A DNA stretch of 64,000 nt from Nostocoides sp. Soil756 (GCF_001428065.1 NZ_LMSE01000007.1:15037-79036), one strand, 5' to 3'; counted from the first letter of the stretch, positions 38,014 through 47,170 are shown. Made by a program: numbers and translations. The notes: generated from the sequence alone by a model not told the origin.

Positions 38014-38439
38014 TCAGGCGTCGAGGACGATGGTCACCGGGCCGTCGGCGACCAGCTCGATGTCCATGTGGGCCCCGAAGACCCCGGTCGCCACCTCGAG
38101 GCCGCGGCTGCGCAGGTCGTCGACCACGGCCTGCACGAGGGGCTCGGCGACCGCGGCGGGGGCGGCGGCGTTCCACGAGGGGCGCCGGCCCTTGCGCACG
38201 TCGGCGTGCAGGGTGAACTGGCTGACGACGAGCACGGGGGCGGCCTCCTCGAGCACCGAGCGCTCGCCGTGCAGCAGCCGCAGCTCGGCGATCTTGCGCG
38301 CGGTGAGGGCGACCTGGTCGGGTCCGTCGTCGTGGGTGACCCCGACGAGTGCGAGCAGCCCGGGGCGGGTGAGGGCCCCGGCCACCTCGCCCTCGACGGT
38401 GACCGCCGCGCGCGAGACCCGCTGGATGACCGTCCTCAC
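38014..38439 (-). CDS. dtd: D-aminoacyl-tRNA deacylase
   Basis: The 141-residue protein begins [17 protein letters not shown], typical of Dtd, and has the active-site strand [17 protein letters not shown] and the C-terminal DGPVT element carrying the cis-proline. It removes D-amino acids mischarged onto tRNA. The GTG start overlaps the stop of the asparaginase gene by four bases (GTGA). Length is normal. Confidence 0.94.
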   Translation of the reverse strand: MRTVIQRVSRAAVTVEGEVAGALTRPGLLALVGVTHDDGPDQVALTARKIAELRLLHGERSVLEEAAPVLVVSQFTLHADVRKGRRPSWNAAAPAAVAEPLVQAVVDDLRSRGLEVATGVFGAHMDIELVADGPVTIVLDA

Positions 38440-39470
38440 ACCCGGAGCGCGGGCGGGCCGTCGCCGTGGGCGTTACGGCGGGTGAGGTCGGAGCCGTCCT
38501 CGATGCCGACGGCCACGACGGACCCCACCGGCACGCCGTGGCCGAGCACGGGCGAGTACTGGAGGACGTCGTAGGCGGCCGACTCGATCCCGAGGCGGCG
38601 CAGCACGGCGGCCAGCACCACGGCACGGGCGCGCGGGCCGCCGTCGGCGACCTTGACGGCCACGCCGCGGCCGTCGGGGAGCCCGACGGCGTAGACCGAC
38701 TCGGCGCCGTCCTTGGCGATGACGCCGTCCGTGCCGCGGATGAGGGCGGTGACGTCGCGACGGCTGCCGCCGAGCAGCTCGGGGTGGGCCCGGACGGCGT
38801 CGCGCACGGCGCGCTCGGGGGTGCCGGCCTCGGCGATGGCGAGGCGGCCGAAGGCACGCGCCAGCCCGGCGAGCGAGATGGCCATCACCGGGGCACCGCA
38901 CCCGTCGACGACGGTGGCGGCCACGGGCTCGCCCGCGAGGTCCTCGACCGCGACGTCGATGGCGCGCTGCAGCGGGTGGGCCGGGTCGAGGTAGCCCGTG
39001 AGGTCCCACCCGTTGACGCGGCAGGTGGCGAGCATCGCGGCGTGCTTGCCGGAGCAGTTCTGGGCGATCGAGACCGGGCCGCGACCGGCGGCGACCCAGG
39101 CGTCGCGCTCGGCCGGGTCGTAGGGCAGGTCGGGGGTGTTGCGCAGGTCGGCCTCGGTGAGGCCGACGCCGGCGAGGATCGCGCGGACCCCTTCGAGGTG
39201 GAACGGCTCGCCGCTGTGGCTGGCGCACGCGAGCGCCAGGTGGGGGGCGGGCAGGCGCAGGCCGGCGCGCAGCATCCCGACGGCCTGGAGCGGCTTGTTG
39301 GACGAGCGCGGCAGGATGGGGTCGAGGGGGTCGCCCCAGGCCTCGTGGACGGTGCCGTCGGGGCGGGTCACGGCGACGCTGGCGCGGTGGGCGGACTCCA
39401 CGAACCCTCCCCGGACCACGTGGGCGAGGACGGGGGCTTCGGCGAGGGCCGGCGGGGTGGAAGGGCTCAC
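38436..39470 (-). CDS. L-asparaginase II family protein
   Basis: This 344-residue protein is of the Rhizobium-type asparaginase II family (PF06089), unrelated in fold to E. coli asparaginases. Seen are [35 protein letters not shown] and [13 protein letters not shown]. It hydrolyses asparagine to aspartate and ammonia. The GTG at 39470 is used. Its stop overlaps the dtd start, so the two are co-translated. A very strong hairpin lies between it and the upstream hbhA gene. Confidence 0.88.
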   Translation of the reverse strand: MSPSTPPALAEAPVLAHVVRGGFVESAHRASVAVTRPDGTVHEAWGDPLDPILPRSSNKPLQAVGMLRAGLRLPAPHLALACASHSGEPFHLEGVRAILAGVGLTEADLRNTPDLPYDPAERDAWVAAGRGPVSIAQNCSGKHAAMLATCRVNGWDLTGYLDPAHPLQRAIDVAVEDLAGEPVAATVVDGCGAPVMAISLAGLARAFGRLAIAEAGTPERAVRDAVRAHPELLGGSRRDVTALIRGTDGVIAKDGAESVYAVGLPDGRGVAVKVADGGPRARAVVLAAVLRRLGIESAAYDVLQYSPVLGHGVPVGSVVAVGIEDGSDLTRRNAHGDGPPALRV

Positions 39471-39560
39471 CGTTCGACCCTATCCGCCCTGGTGGGGCGC
39501 CCCGGTCGGCGCGTGCGCCGGCAGACGGGCGCCGTCACAGGTGAGGCTCATGGACGGCGG

Positions 39561-39612
39561 AGGTCGCGCGCCCCGGGCGCCGGTGGACCGGTGCCGACGG
39601 GGCGCGCGACCT
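39561..39612 (-). terminator. Long composite hairpin after hbhA
   Basis: AGGTCGCGCGCCCC (39561-39574) pairs perfectly with GGGGCGCGCGACCT (39599-39612). Inside, GGCGCCGGT and ACCGGTGCC form a further 9-bp stem. It starts 38 bp past the hbhA stop on the minus strand and should insulate it from the asparaginase gene. Confidence 0.75.
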
Positions 39613-39650
39613 GGGGTGGCTCGGGGGCCGCGGGGTGTCGCCAGAGGAGG

Positions 39651-40340
39651 TCAGCCGACCTTCTCGGCGCCCTTCTCGGCGGCCTTGGTCGTGGCCTTGG
39701 CCGTCTTACGGGCGCTGGTGCCGGCCGCCTTGGTGGAGGCGGTGGTGCGCTTGGTGGCCTTCTTGGCGGTGGTGGAGGTGCGCTTGGCGGCGGTGCGGGT
39801 GCGCTGCGCGGAGGTGGTCACCTCGGCCTGGGCGACCTTCGCCTCGTCGGTGAGGGTGGAGGCGACCCGGGTGGCCTCGTGGCGCCCGGTGGTGAGGGTC
39901 GCTTTGGCCGAACGCTCGATGTCGTCGGCGGCCTTGCGGGCGGTGGTGACGGCCCCCTTGGCGTGCGCCACCGTGGTCCCGGCCTGCGCGACGAGGTCCT
40001 GGGTGGCCTTCTGCCGGCGGATCCGGGTGACGACGTCCTTGCCGCGGCTGGCGAAGGACTCGTAGCCCTCGGTGACCTTGCCACCGACGGCGAGGCCCTG
40101 GTTCAGGGCGAGGGCCGGCAGCTCGAGGACCTGGCCGGCGACCTGGGTGGCCCGGGCCTGGACGGCGGCAGGGGCGAGGTCGGCACGGGCGGCGTCAGCG
40201 CGACGGGCCATCTCGGCGCGGTGGGCGTCGGCGCGCTTCTGGGCCTCACGGACCTTCTCGACGGCGAGGTCGGTGACCCCGGCGATGGCGTAGAGGGGGG
40301 TGGTGTCGATGGACTTGCGGAGGTCGTCGATGACGGCCAT
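39651..40340 (-). CDS. hbhA: Heparin-binding hemagglutinin-like Ala/Lys-rich protein
   Basis: The 229-residue protein has an N-terminal part predicted to form long helices and coiled coil (LRKSIDTTPLYAIAGVTDLAVEKVREAQKRADAH...). It ends in a lysine/alanine/threonine-rich tail of about 60 residues (AKKATKRTTAS, ARKTAKATTKAAEKGAEK). This is the layout of mycobacterial HbhA and of histone-H1-like proteins. In free-living actinobacteria binding to polyanions or lipid bodies is more likely than adhesion. The ATG has AAGGAG 7 nt upstream. The XRE gene just upstream on the same strand is also next to hbhA in mycobacteria. Confidence 0.82.
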   Translation of the reverse strand: MAVIDDLRKSIDTTPLYAIAGVTDLAVEKVREAQKRADAHRAEMARRADAARADLAPAAVQARATQVAGQVLELPALALNQGLAVGGKVTEGYESFASRGKDVVTRIRRQKATQDLVAQAGTTVAHAKGAVTTARKAADDIERSAKATLTTGRHEATRVASTLTDEAKVAQAEVTTSAQRTRTAAKRTSTTAKKATKRTTASTKAAGTSARKTAKATTKAAEKGAEKVG

Positions 40341-40413
40341 GGCGGGCTCCTTCGGGAGGGTGGGCGGTGTGGATGGACATCCCGTCGGCGACGCTGCCGG
40401 GGGCGGTGCGGCG

Positions 40414-40788
40414 TCAGCGCCGGGTGTCGTCCTCGACGTAGGACTCGTAGATGTCGAGGAGGGTCTTCTTCTGGCGGGCGGTGAGCAGAGCGTCCTGGGC
40501 GATGGCCCGGCGGACGTCCGGGGCGTCGGGTGCGGGGGCGCCGGTCTCGGCGTCGAGGATGCCGGCGCGGACGTAGAGGGACTCGGCCGAGACCTCGAGG
40601 CCCTTGGCCAGCTGCTGGAGGATCTCGGCGCTGGGGCGCTTGAGCCCCCGCTCGATCTGGGACAGGTAGGGGTTGGACACCCCGGCGAGCTCGGACAGCT
40701 GACGCAGCGAGAGCTTGGCGGCCGTGCGCTGGTCGCGCAGGTACTCGCCGAGGCTCTCGCCCAGGTCGTTCAGCGGGTTCTTGCTCAC
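40414..40788 (-). CDS. XRE-family transcriptional regulator
   Basis: The 124-residue protein from GTG 40788 carries a Cro/C1-type helix-turn-helix (LRDQRTAAKLSLRQLSELAGVSNPYLSQIERGLKRPSAEILQQLAKGL, spread over about residues 15-62). A C-terminal segment follows with YESYVEDDTRR. The equivalent mycobacterial gene (Rv0474 position) precedes hbhA, as here with a 73-bp gap. It probably controls itself and hbhA through the inverted repeat at 40800-40836. The frame continues upstream to 40932, but that part is not protein-like. Confidence 0.9.
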   Translation of the reverse strand: MSKNPLNDLGESLGEYLRDQRTAAKLSLRQLSELAGVSNPYLSQIERGLKRPSAEILQQLAKGLEVSAESLYVRAGILDAETGAPAPDAPDVRRAIAQDALLTARQKKTLLDIYESYVEDDTRR

Positions 40789-40799
40789 AGGACCATTGT

Positions 40800-40836
40800 G
40801 CTTGCTCCAGTTAGCAGAATGCAAACCAGAGCAAGC
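40800..40836. promoter_or_regulatory. Inverted repeat, candidate operator of the XRE gene
   Basis: GCTTGCTC (40800-40807) and GAGCAAGC (40829-40836) form a perfect 8-bp inverted repeat separated by 21 bp, 12 bp before the XRE start. The TTGCTC on the minus strand could also serve as a -35 element with TAACT as -10, so a bound dimer would block the promoter. Confidence 0.55.
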
Positions 40837-40986
40837 GTGAGGGTGGCCACACCGCGAACGGCGGGCGGCCCAGCGGCCGGCGGGAGGGGGTGTGGGCGCG
40901 TGCGGCGGGGCATGGCTCGAGAGTCGGAGCATCCGGACCTGCGGCAGGACCCCCCATCTGGGGGCGCGGGCGGCCGAGGGTGCCGG

Positions 40987-41487
40987 TCAGCCGGCGACGG
41001 GCTCGCGACTGCGGCGGCGCAGGCTGATGTCGGCGCACTCCACGCAGGTGTCGTCGGCGACGACGCCGAGACGGATCAGCTGCCCGAACACGAAACACCC
41101 GGCACAGAAGCCGACGAACGCCTCCAGCGACGCGAACACCAGCAGCACCGACAGCAGCACCACGGTCACGACGGGCGCCCCGAGGGCCAGCGCGACGGTG
41201 GCCGCGAGCGTGAACACGAGCCCGACCCCCTGGGCGAACTGCTTGGGCGCCCCGGAGACCATCCTCGGGTCACCGAGCCGCGGCGCGACGACACCGACGG
41301 CGAACCGGCCGAGGGGGCTGAACCGGGGGCCGGCCGCCACGCGCAGGGCGAACCCGAGCGCGAGCACCGCAGCCAGCCACAGCCAGCCGGTGGCCAGCGT
41401 GACCGCCGTGATCACCACGACGCCGGCCGCGACGACGCGGGCCGCCTTCTCGTTGACGACGGCGGGGAAACCGATAAGTGAAGCCAT
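40987..41487 (-). CDS. DUF4395 membrane protein
   Basis: A protein of about 166 residues with four hydrophobic segments, including VVAAGVVVITAVTLATGWLW and VVTVVLLSVLLVFASLEAFVG. The family cysteines are present in FCAGCFVFG and in the C-terminal DDTCVECAD. DUF4395 genes often sit with thioredoxin-like or rhodanese genes, suggesting sulfur or redox chemistry, but none is adjacent here. ATG 41487 (MASLIGFP) is preferred; in-frame ATG codons at 41496 and 41502 remain possible. Confidence 0.82.
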   Translation of the reverse strand: MASLIGFPAVVNEKAARVVAAGVVVITAVTLATGWLWLAAVLALGFALRVAAGPRFSPLGRFAVGVVAPRLGDPRMVSGAPKQFAQGVGLVFTLAATVALALGAPVVTVVLLSVLLVFASLEAFVGFCAGCFVFGQLIRLGVVADDTCVECADISLRRRSREPVAG

Positions 41488-41568
41488 GCTCGCCATAACC
41501 ACCGATTATGGAGAGGCATTCCGCTCGGTCCGACCACCGTCCGCTCCGCGGACAGCGGACTGCCGTGC

Positions 41569-42420
41569 TCAGCCGCGGCGGTCCTTGACGCCGAGCAGCG
41601 CCCGGGCGTCCTCGGTCGACATCGCCGGTCGCTGGAGGAGTGCGGCCAGCTCAGCGGCCCGTGCCACCAGCTCGTCGTTGTGCTCGACCACCTGGCCGCG
41701 CCGGAACACCACGTTGTCCTCCATGCCGACCCGCAGGTGCCCGCCGGCCGACAGAGCGGCCGCCATGATCGGCAGGTGACCGCGCCCGATGCCGGTCGCC
41801 GACCACGACGTCACCGCCGGCGGCAGCATCGCGACCCCGGCCATCAACGCGGCCGTCGTCGCCGGCATCCCCCCGGGCACCCCCGTCACGAAGTCGACGT
41901 GCACCCGGCCGCCGAACGGCAGCCCGTGGGTGTCGAGCAGCCGCGCCAGCGCGTGCACGTGCCCGAGGTCGAACAGCTCGAACTCCGGGACGATCTCGCG
42001 GTCCTGCGCCTGGACGTAGAGCTCGCTCATGAACGGCCACGGGTTGAGGAAGACGTCGTCGCCGAAGTTCGTCGTGCCGCAGGTGAGCGAGCACGAGTCC
42101 GGCTCCGCGTCGAGCACGGTGAGGCGCTGCTCGAGGGGGTCGTGGACCGACCCCCCGGTGGAGAGCTGCACCACCAGGTCCCCCGTCTCGCGCACGGCCT
42201 CGACCGCGGCGCGCAGGTACCCGGCGTCCAGGGTGGGCGCGTGCTCGCCGTCGCGGATGTGCAGGTGGATGAGGGAGGCCCCGGCCGCCTCGCAGCGCCG
42301 AGCGGTGTCGACCAGCTCCTCGAGGGTGGTCGGCAGCTGCGGTAGGTCTGCCTTGGCGTGCTCGGCGCCGGTGGGCGCGACGGTGATGAGGGTGCCGGTG
42401 GCGGCGGACGACGTCGTCAT
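41569..42420 (-). CDS. BKACE-family (DUF849) beta-keto acid cleavage enzyme
   Basis: The 283-residue TIM-barrel protein has the marks of the 3-keto-5-aminohexanoate cleavage enzyme family: ITVAPTGAEHAKAD near the start, the zinc-binding HLHIRDGEHAP (about 52-60), a third ligand region VHVDFVTGVPGGMPA, and VGMEDNVVF. Members condense a beta-keto acid with acetyl-CoA to give acetoacetate and a CoA ester, with varied substrates. The gene is single, so the substrate cannot be inferred from neighbours. Confidence 0.86.
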   Translation of the reverse strand: MTTSSAATGTLITVAPTGAEHAKADLPQLPTTLEELVDTARRCEAAGASLIHLHIRDGEHAPTLDAGYLRAAVEAVRETGDLVVQLSTGGSVHDPLEQRLTVLDAEPDSCSLTCGTTNFGDDVFLNPWPFMSELYVQAQDREIVPEFELFDLGHVHALARLLDTHGLPFGGRVHVDFVTGVPGGMPATTAALMAGVAMLPPAVTSWSATGIGRGHLPIMAAALSAGGHLRVGMEDNVVFRRGQVVEHNDELVARAAELAALLQRPAMSTEDARALLGVKDRRG

Positions 42421-42471
42421 CCGTCCATCATGGCAGGGCGCCGCGCCCAGGCGCCGCAGGATCTGCGGCGC

Positions 42472-43500
42472 TCAGCGCTCGACGACGACCGTCTGTGCGG
42501 CCGAGACCCCGCCGACCACAAGATCGACGTCGATGGGCACCGACCGCTTGATGACGGCGAGCGCCACCGGGCCGTCCTCGTGATGGCGCGCCACGGTGGT
42601 CAGCCGCCCGATCTCGCGGCCGTCGTACACCAGCGCCGCCCCGGCCTCGGGCAGCACGTGCCCGGAGCCGTCGAGGTGCAGGAACACCAGCCGCCGCGGC
42701 GGCCGACCCAGGTTGTGCACCCGCGCCACGGTCTCCTGCCCGCGGTAGCAGCCCTTGTGCAGGTGCACCGCCGTGCGCAGCCAGTCGACCTCGTGCGGGA
42801 TGGTCCGGTGGTCGGTCTCGGCTCCCAGGCGTGGGCGCCAGGCCGCCACCCGGAGCGCCTCGGCGGCCCAGGTGCCGGCCAGCGGGCGGTCGCCCACGGC
42901 CTCCTCGAGGGCCTCGCGCGGCACCAGCAGCTCGCGCCAGGCCCGACCGGCGGCGGGGTGCCCCTCGAGCGGCCCGTAGGCCACCGTGTCGCCGACCAGC
43001 CCCGGCCACGGGTCGACCCAGGCCAGGGGTTCGCCCTCGACCGACTCGATGCCGATGGGCTCGCCCAGCACCGCCCACTCGGCGGTGACGTCGGCCACCT
43101 CGACGCGCAGCATGAACCGCATCGACTCCAGCCACGCCACCAGGGCCGGCGCCGTGCCGGGCTCGAGCGAGAGCCAGGTGGTGGTGCCGTCGTCGACCAG
43201 GTGCAGCGCGTGCTCGACGTGCCCCTTGGGCGAGAGCACCAGGGTCTCGCGCGACTGGCGCGGCGCCAGGCCGGTGAGGTCCTGGGTCGTCATCGAGTGC
43301 AGCCACGAGAGTCGGTCGGGGCCGGTGACGGTGACGACGTCGCGGTGCGAGAGGTCGACCACGGCCAGACCCTCGGCCAGCAGGCGCTGCTCGCGCATCG
43401 GGTCGCCGTAGTGCGACGCCACGCCGGCGTCGGCGGCATCCGCCTGCACCGCGCCGTGCCGGGCGAGCAGCGGCGAAGGGTGGTCGAGCGATGTGGTCAT
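42472..43500 (-). CDS. ygfZ: Folate-binding protein YgfZ (iron-sulfur cluster repair)
   Basis: This 342-residue protein is related to the glycine cleavage T-protein. It contains the YgfZ signature KGCYRGQETVARVHNLG near residue 240, with its conserved cysteine, plus LSHRDVVTVTGPDRLSWLHSMTTQDL in the N-terminal domain. YgfZ helps maintain iron-sulfur enzymes in a folate-dependent way. Its ATG overlaps the stop of the Fur-type regulator gene (ATGA), hinting at co-regulation by iron, zinc or redox state. Confidence 0.92.
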   Translation of the reverse strand: MTTSLDHPSPLLARHGAVQADAADAGVASHYGDPMREQRLLAEGLAVVDLSHRDVVTVTGPDRLSWLHSMTTQDLTGLAPRQSRETLVLSPKGHVEHALHLVDDGTTTWLSLEPGTAPALVAWLESMRFMLRVEVADVTAEWAVLGEPIGIESVEGEPLAWVDPWPGLVGDTVAYGPLEGHPAAGRAWRELLVPREALEEAVGDRPLAGTWAAEALRVAAWRPRLGAETDHRTIPHEVDWLRTAVHLHKGCYRGQETVARVHNLGRPPRRLVFLHLDGSGHVLPEAGAALVYDGREIGRLTTVARHHEDGPVALAVIKRSVPIDVDLVVGGVSAAQTVVVER

Positions 43501-43916
43501 GGCGCCTCCCGGCAGGTTCGGCAGAGTCCGTGCACGGCGGCGTGGCTCACGTCGGCGGCGAAGCCCAGCTGGTCGTCGATGCGGGCGACGAGCTCGTCGG
43601 CCACCTGGAGCGGCATCTCGCCGACCCAGCCGCAGCCGCGGCAGAGCACGTGCAGGTGCGTGGCGTGCTCGGCCAGGTGGTAGCTCGGTGCGCGGTGGTC
43701 GACGTGGGTGTGCCCGACCAGCCCCAGCTCCTGGAGCGCGTCGAGCGAGCGGTAGACGGTCGAGACCGGCACCGACCCACCGCCGTCGTCGCTCACCGAC
43801 TCGGTGATCTCGTCGGGGGTGGCGTGGCCGAGCCGGCCCACGGCGCTCAGCACCCGCTCGCGCTGCGTCGTGAGGCGTTTGCCCCGCGCCCGCAGCTGCG
43901 CTCCGAGATCACTCAC
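43497..43916 (-). CDS. Fur-family metal-dependent regulator
   Basis: The 139-residue protein begins LRARGKRLTTQRERVLSAVGRLGHATPDEI and continues with the recognition helix VSTVYRSLDALQELGLVGH, the metal-binding AHATHLHVLCRGCGWVGE-type region with a CxxC pair, and a second CxxC (CRTC) near the end. Two CxxC pairs indicate structural zinc. Metal specificity (iron, zinc, or peroxide sensing) cannot be told. GTG 43916 is the start. It overlaps ygfZ and lies 56 bp from the divergent LCP gene. Confidence 0.92.
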   Translation of the reverse strand: MSDLGAQLRARGKRLTTQRERVLSAVGRLGHATPDEITESVSDDGGGSVPVSTVYRSLDALQELGLVGHTHVDHRAPSYHLAEHATHLHVLCRGCGWVGEMPLQVADELVARIDDQLGFAADVSHAAVHGLCRTCREAP

Positions 43917-43972
43917 CCCCCCAATGTAGGCGTCCTCCCTCGGCCCCCAGACCCCGCGCCTACACTGACCCG

Positions 43973-45052
43973 GTGCCTGAGCGGACCATCGAAGACCTGG
44001 GGTTCACGAGCGAGGACGCGCCCGAGCCCCGGACGCGTCGTTCCCGCCGTGACGATCGCGGACGCGGACGCCGTCGTTCGTGGCTCCGGCGGACCTTGGT
44101 CGCCCTGCTGGTGATCGTGCTCCTGGTCGTCGCCGCGGTCGTCGGCTTCGGCGTGTTCCTCGGCGCGACGGTCGACAAGAACGTCACCCAGGGGCAGTTC
44201 CTGCCCTCCCCGCAGGACAACCCCGTCACGGCGCCGGACGGCTCCGCGATCCCGACGTCGGGGGTGGGGACCAACTTCCTGGTCATCGGCACGGACGGAC
44301 GCAGCGCGTCCGACCGCGGTCGCTCCGACGTCATCGTCCTCGTCCACATCCCCGAGAACCCCTCGACCATCCAGATGATCCACTTCCCCCGCGACCTCTA
44401 CGTGTCGATCCCCGGGCACGGGAAGAACAAGATCAACGCCGCCTACGCCTTCGGGGGCGAGCCGCTGCTGGTGCGCACCCTCCAGAACATGCTGGGGATC
44501 CGGATCGACCACGTGGCCCGCACCAACTTCACCGGCTTCAAGGCGATGACCGACGCCGTCGGTGGCGTGCGCGTCTACGCCGAGGAGGGCAACGACGCCG
44601 GGGGCAACGGCGGTGTCGTCATCAAGAAGGGCTGGAACGAGCTCAACGGCGAGCAGGCGCTGGGGTTCGTCCGCGAGCGCCACGAGCTGAGCCAGGGCGA
44701 CATCTCCCGCGGGCGGCGCCAGCTGGCCTTCATCAAGGCGCTGCTGCTCAAGGCCACCTCCTCCGAGACCATCACGAACCCCCTGGCGGTGGCGCGCTTC
44801 ACCGACGCGGCGACCAAGAACCTCGTCGTCGACGAGAACCTGGGGGTCTCCGAGATGAAGGACTACGTCCTACAGCTGCGCGGCATCCGGGGCAACGACG
44901 TGGTCTTCGCGACCGCGCCCTACACGGGCTTCGCGATGGACCCGGTCGCCGGCAGCATCGACGTGGTCGACCAGAAGAAGATGGCCCTGCTGGGCAAGGC
45001 GCTGCGCACCGACAGCATGGACACCTACCTCGACGTCTACCAGACCCCCTGA
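43973..45052 (+). CDS. LytR-CpsA-Psr (LCP) family wall-polymer ligase
   Basis: The 359-residue protein has a basic cytosolic N-terminus, one membrane helix (LVALLVIVLLVVAAVVGFGVFLGA, about 43-66) and an extracellular LCP domain with LVIGTDGRSASDRGRSDVI, HFPRDLYVSI, KINAAYAFGGE and VRERHEL. Arginine and aspartate residues that hold the polyprenyl pyrophosphate are present. It should transfer secondary wall polymers to peptidoglycan. It is the membrane-anchored counterpart of the lipoprotein-type LCP gene at 11,498. GTG 43973 is the start. Confidence 0.92.
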   Translation: MPERTIEDLGFTSEDAPEPRTRRSRRDDRGRGRRRSWLRRTLVALLVIVLLVVAAVVGFGVFLGATVDKNVTQGQFLPSPQDNPVTAPDGSAIPTSGVGTNFLVIGTDGRSASDRGRSDVIVLVHIPENPSTIQMIHFPRDLYVSIPGHGKNKINAAYAFGGEPLLVRTLQNMLGIRIDHVARTNFTGFKAMTDAVGGVRVYAEEGNDAGGNGGVVIKKGWNELNGEQALGFVRERHELSQGDISRGRRQLAFIKALLLKATSSETITNPLAVARFTDAATKNLVVDENLGVSEMKDYVLQLRGIRGNDVVFATAPYTGFAMDPVAGSIDVVDQKKMALLGKALRTDSMDTYLDVYQTP

Positions 45053-45098
45053 CCCGAGCCGGGGCCGCCCGGCCCCCGGGCCCGAGCGAGCAGGCGCC

Positions 45099-45608
45099 TC
45101 ACTCGAGGCGCTTGAGCTCCGCGGAGACGTGGGACTGCAGCGGCTGCTCGACGGCCGCCATATCCATCACCCACATGAGCCCACTGTCGACGTAGCCGTA
45201 GAGGCGATGGGCCGCGGCGTACTCCTTGGCCTCCGGGCTGCGCATGACACCGTCGGTGCGCAGCTCGACCTTGGCCGGCTCGGCCCGGCCGGCGTACATC
45301 TCGACGAACCCGGTGGGGTGCGCCAGCAGCAGCTCGACGTTGGTGCCGTCGGTGGCCTCGGCGACCGGCCGCCAGAACCCGAGCTCGGTGGCCAGGGGGC
45401 GTACCTGGTTGCCGTCCTCGTCGAGGAGCCAAGTGCGCGACTCCCAGCGCAGGAAGCGACGCCCGTCGTGGCTGCAGACGATCTCCTGCCCGAACCGGGC
45501 CGACTCGATCGTCGGGTAGCCGACGAGGCCGGCCCCGGCCCACCGGCCGACGAGCCAGGCGAGGGGGGCGAGATCGGCGTGCAGGGTGGTGTCGAGCGTG
45601 AAGACCAT
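45099..45608 (-). CDS. Nitrobindin-like heme-binding beta-barrel protein (peroxynitrite isomerase family)
   Basis: The 169-residue protein has LAPLAWLVGRWAGAGLVGYPTI near the N-terminus, the GxWxGxG mark of the nitrobindin/THAP4 family, and a ten-strand pattern with FGQEIVCSHDGRRFLRWESRTW. Bacterial members bind ferric heme and convert peroxynitrite to nitrate. A mycobacterial member sits near ygfZ, similar to the order here. Its ATG is only 12 bp from the ATG of the divergent DsrE-like gene, so at least one transcript is probably leaderless. Confidence 0.88.
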   Translation of the reverse strand: MVFTLDTTLHADLAPLAWLVGRWAGAGLVGYPTIESARFGQEIVCSHDGRRFLRWESRTWLLDEDGNQVRPLATELGFWRPVAEATDGTNVELLLAHPTGFVEMYAGRAEPAKVELRTDGVMRSPEAKEYAAAHRLYGYVDSGLMWVMDMAAVEQPLQSHVSAELKRLE

Positions 45609-45620
45609 ACGCTCCAGTCT

Positions 45621-45992
45621 ATGGACTCCCCCGCGAGCAGCCTGGTCGTCAAGGTCACCTGCGGCCCCGAAGCCCTCGAGCGCCTCCACCAGGGCTTCAC
45701 CGTGGCGGCCACCGCGCTCGCCGCGGGGCTCGAGGTCAGCCTGTGGCTCACCGGCGACGCGGCGTGGATGGCGGTGCCGGGCCGCGCCGAGGAGGTCACC
45801 CTCCCCCAGGCCGCAGCGCTGGCCGAGCTGCGCGACGCCGTGCTGGAGGGGGGCCGGCTCACGGTCTGCGGGCAGTGTGCGGCCCGGCGGGGCCTGACGG
45901 GGGCCGACCTCGTCGACGGGGCCGTCATCCGCGGCGCGGCCGCCTTCGTCGAGGAGGTCGTGGCCCCCCACACCCGCGCGCTCGTCTACTGA
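45621..45992 (+). CDS. DsrE-family protein
   Basis: The 123-residue protein has the DsrE/DsrF alpha/beta pattern: VVKVTCGPEALERLHQGFTVA, LEVSLWLTGDAAWMA, ALAELRDAVLEGGRLTVCGQCAARRGL, VIRGAAAFVEEVV. The cysteines in VCGQCA may carry sulfur in transfer reactions, as in related sulfur-relay proteins. No sulfur-oxidation genes are nearby, so the partner is unknown. The ATG at 45621 is the only sensible start. Confidence 0.86.
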   Translation: MDSPASSLVVKVTCGPEALERLHQGFTVAATALAAGLEVSLWLTGDAAWMAVPGRAEEVTLPQAAALAELRDAVLEGGRLTVCGQCAARRGLTGADLVDGAVIRGAAAFVEEVVAPHTRALVY

Positions 45993-46002
45993 CGCGGGGG
46001 CG

Positions 46003-46845
46003 TCAGCCGACGAGCGCGAGGGCGACGCCGTAGGCCACGACGCCGGGGACGAGCAGCCCGGCCGAGGCCGAGGCCAGCTGGCCCCGGATGGAGGTGACGG
46101 GCGGCAGCACCGAGAGCACGCGGCGCAACGCGTGCGAGACGGCGGCCACCAGGATGCCGGTGAGGGCGGCGGCCGGCGCCTGCGGGGCCCCGAGCACGCC
46201 GGCGCAGATGAGGCCGGTGCACCCGCCGAGCACCATGGCCAGCGGCAGCAGCCAGGGGCGCAGCCGTGCCTGACCGACGAGGAGATCGACGAGCGAGGAC
46301 ACTCCGACGGCGGCCAGCCCGGCGATCGCGAGGTCGGCGCGGCGCTCGTCGGCGGTCAGCGGTAGCCAGGTGGTGCCCACCGCCACCAGGGCCAGCCCGA
46401 AGGCGGTGACGCCGACGGACTCGGTGAGGCGCGGGCGGCCGTCGCGGCGCAGGATCTGGTGGCCGAACATCAGCCCCAGCCCGACCGCGAGCGCCACCGG
46501 CACCAGGCGCAGGTCCGGGACGCCGTCGGGCAGCACCGCCGAGACCGGGGCCAGGACGGCCGCGACGCCGACCGCGAGGGAGGAGCCGAAGCGGCTCGAG
46601 CTGCCGAGCAGGCGCGGCCATCCCCAGGAGAGGACCAGGCCGCACCAGGCCAGGGCCGCGGCGACGAGGACGGGGTCGGTCCGCACGGCCGGGATCACCA
46701 GAGCACTCAGGACGACCCCGGCGACCACCACGACGGGTCGGGGCACGGTGGCCATGGCCGGCAGCAGCGGCGCCGGCCGGGTCGCCTCACGCCGAGCCCG
46801 TCGGCTCGCGCGCGTCTCGGCCCCGTCCTGCTCCACGTCCGGCAT
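46003..46845 (-). CDS. Polytopic membrane protein of unknown function
   Basis: The 280-residue protein has a charged N-terminus ([20 protein letters not shown]) and about eight hydrophobic segments (for example [72 protein letters not shown]). Polar groups inside the membrane are few, and I see no transporter signature. It follows the MoaD-like gene by 7 bp on the same strand. ATG 46845 is chosen; a GTG four codons further in is possible. Confidence 0.78.
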   Translation of the reverse strand: MPDVEQDGAETRASRRARREATRPAPLLPAMATVPRPVVVVAGVVLSALVIPAVRTDPVLVAAALAWCGLVLSWGWPRLLGSSSRFGSSLAVGVAAVLAPVSAVLPDGVPDLRLVPVALAVGLGLMFGHQILRRDGRPRLTESVGVTAFGLALVAVGTTWLPLTADERRADLAIAGLAAVGVSSLVDLLVGQARLRPWLLPLAMVLGGCTGLICAGVLGAPQAPAAALTGILVAAVSHALRRVLSVLPPVTSIRGQLASASAGLLVPGVVAYGVALALVG

Positions 46846-46852
46846 CCTCGCA

Positions 46853-47104
46853 TCACCCACCGGCGAAGGGCGGGAGCACCTCGACGACGGCGCCGGGGCG
46901 CAGCGGCACGTCGGGGCCCGACGCGGCGAGCCCGTCGACCAGGAGGGTGCAGACCGGCAGCACACTCTCGAGGACCGGATGGGCGGCGACCAGCGCGGCC
47001 TGGAGGGCGCCGACGGTGGCGGGCGCGTCGACCTGCTCGGCGTCGAGCCCGGTGGCCGCGCGGGCGGCCGCCCAGAAGCGGACGGTGACCGTGGCCGGGG
47101 CCAT
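46853..47104 (-). CDS. MoaD/ThiS-family sulfur-carrier protein
   Basis: A ubiquitin-like sulfur carrier of 83 residues ([17 protein letters not shown] at the start, [24 protein letters not shown] at the end). The C-terminal Gly-Gly is the site that becomes a thiocarboxylate. It probably serves molybdopterin synthesis or another sulfur-transfer route, but no moeB or moaE is nearby. I prefer ATG 47104. An upstream in-frame ATG at 47149 would leave only 21 bp to the divergent glnR gene. Confidence 0.85.
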   Translation of the reverse strand: MAPATVTVRFWAAARAATGLDAEQVDAPATVGALQAALVAAHPVLESVLPVCTLLVDGLAASGPDVPLRPGAVVEVLPPFAGG

Positions 47105-47170
47105 CGGGTCCGTCCCACCGGCTCGTGCGACCTGCTGCCGTGCTTCCATGACCGCCTATCCTGGGGCGCG

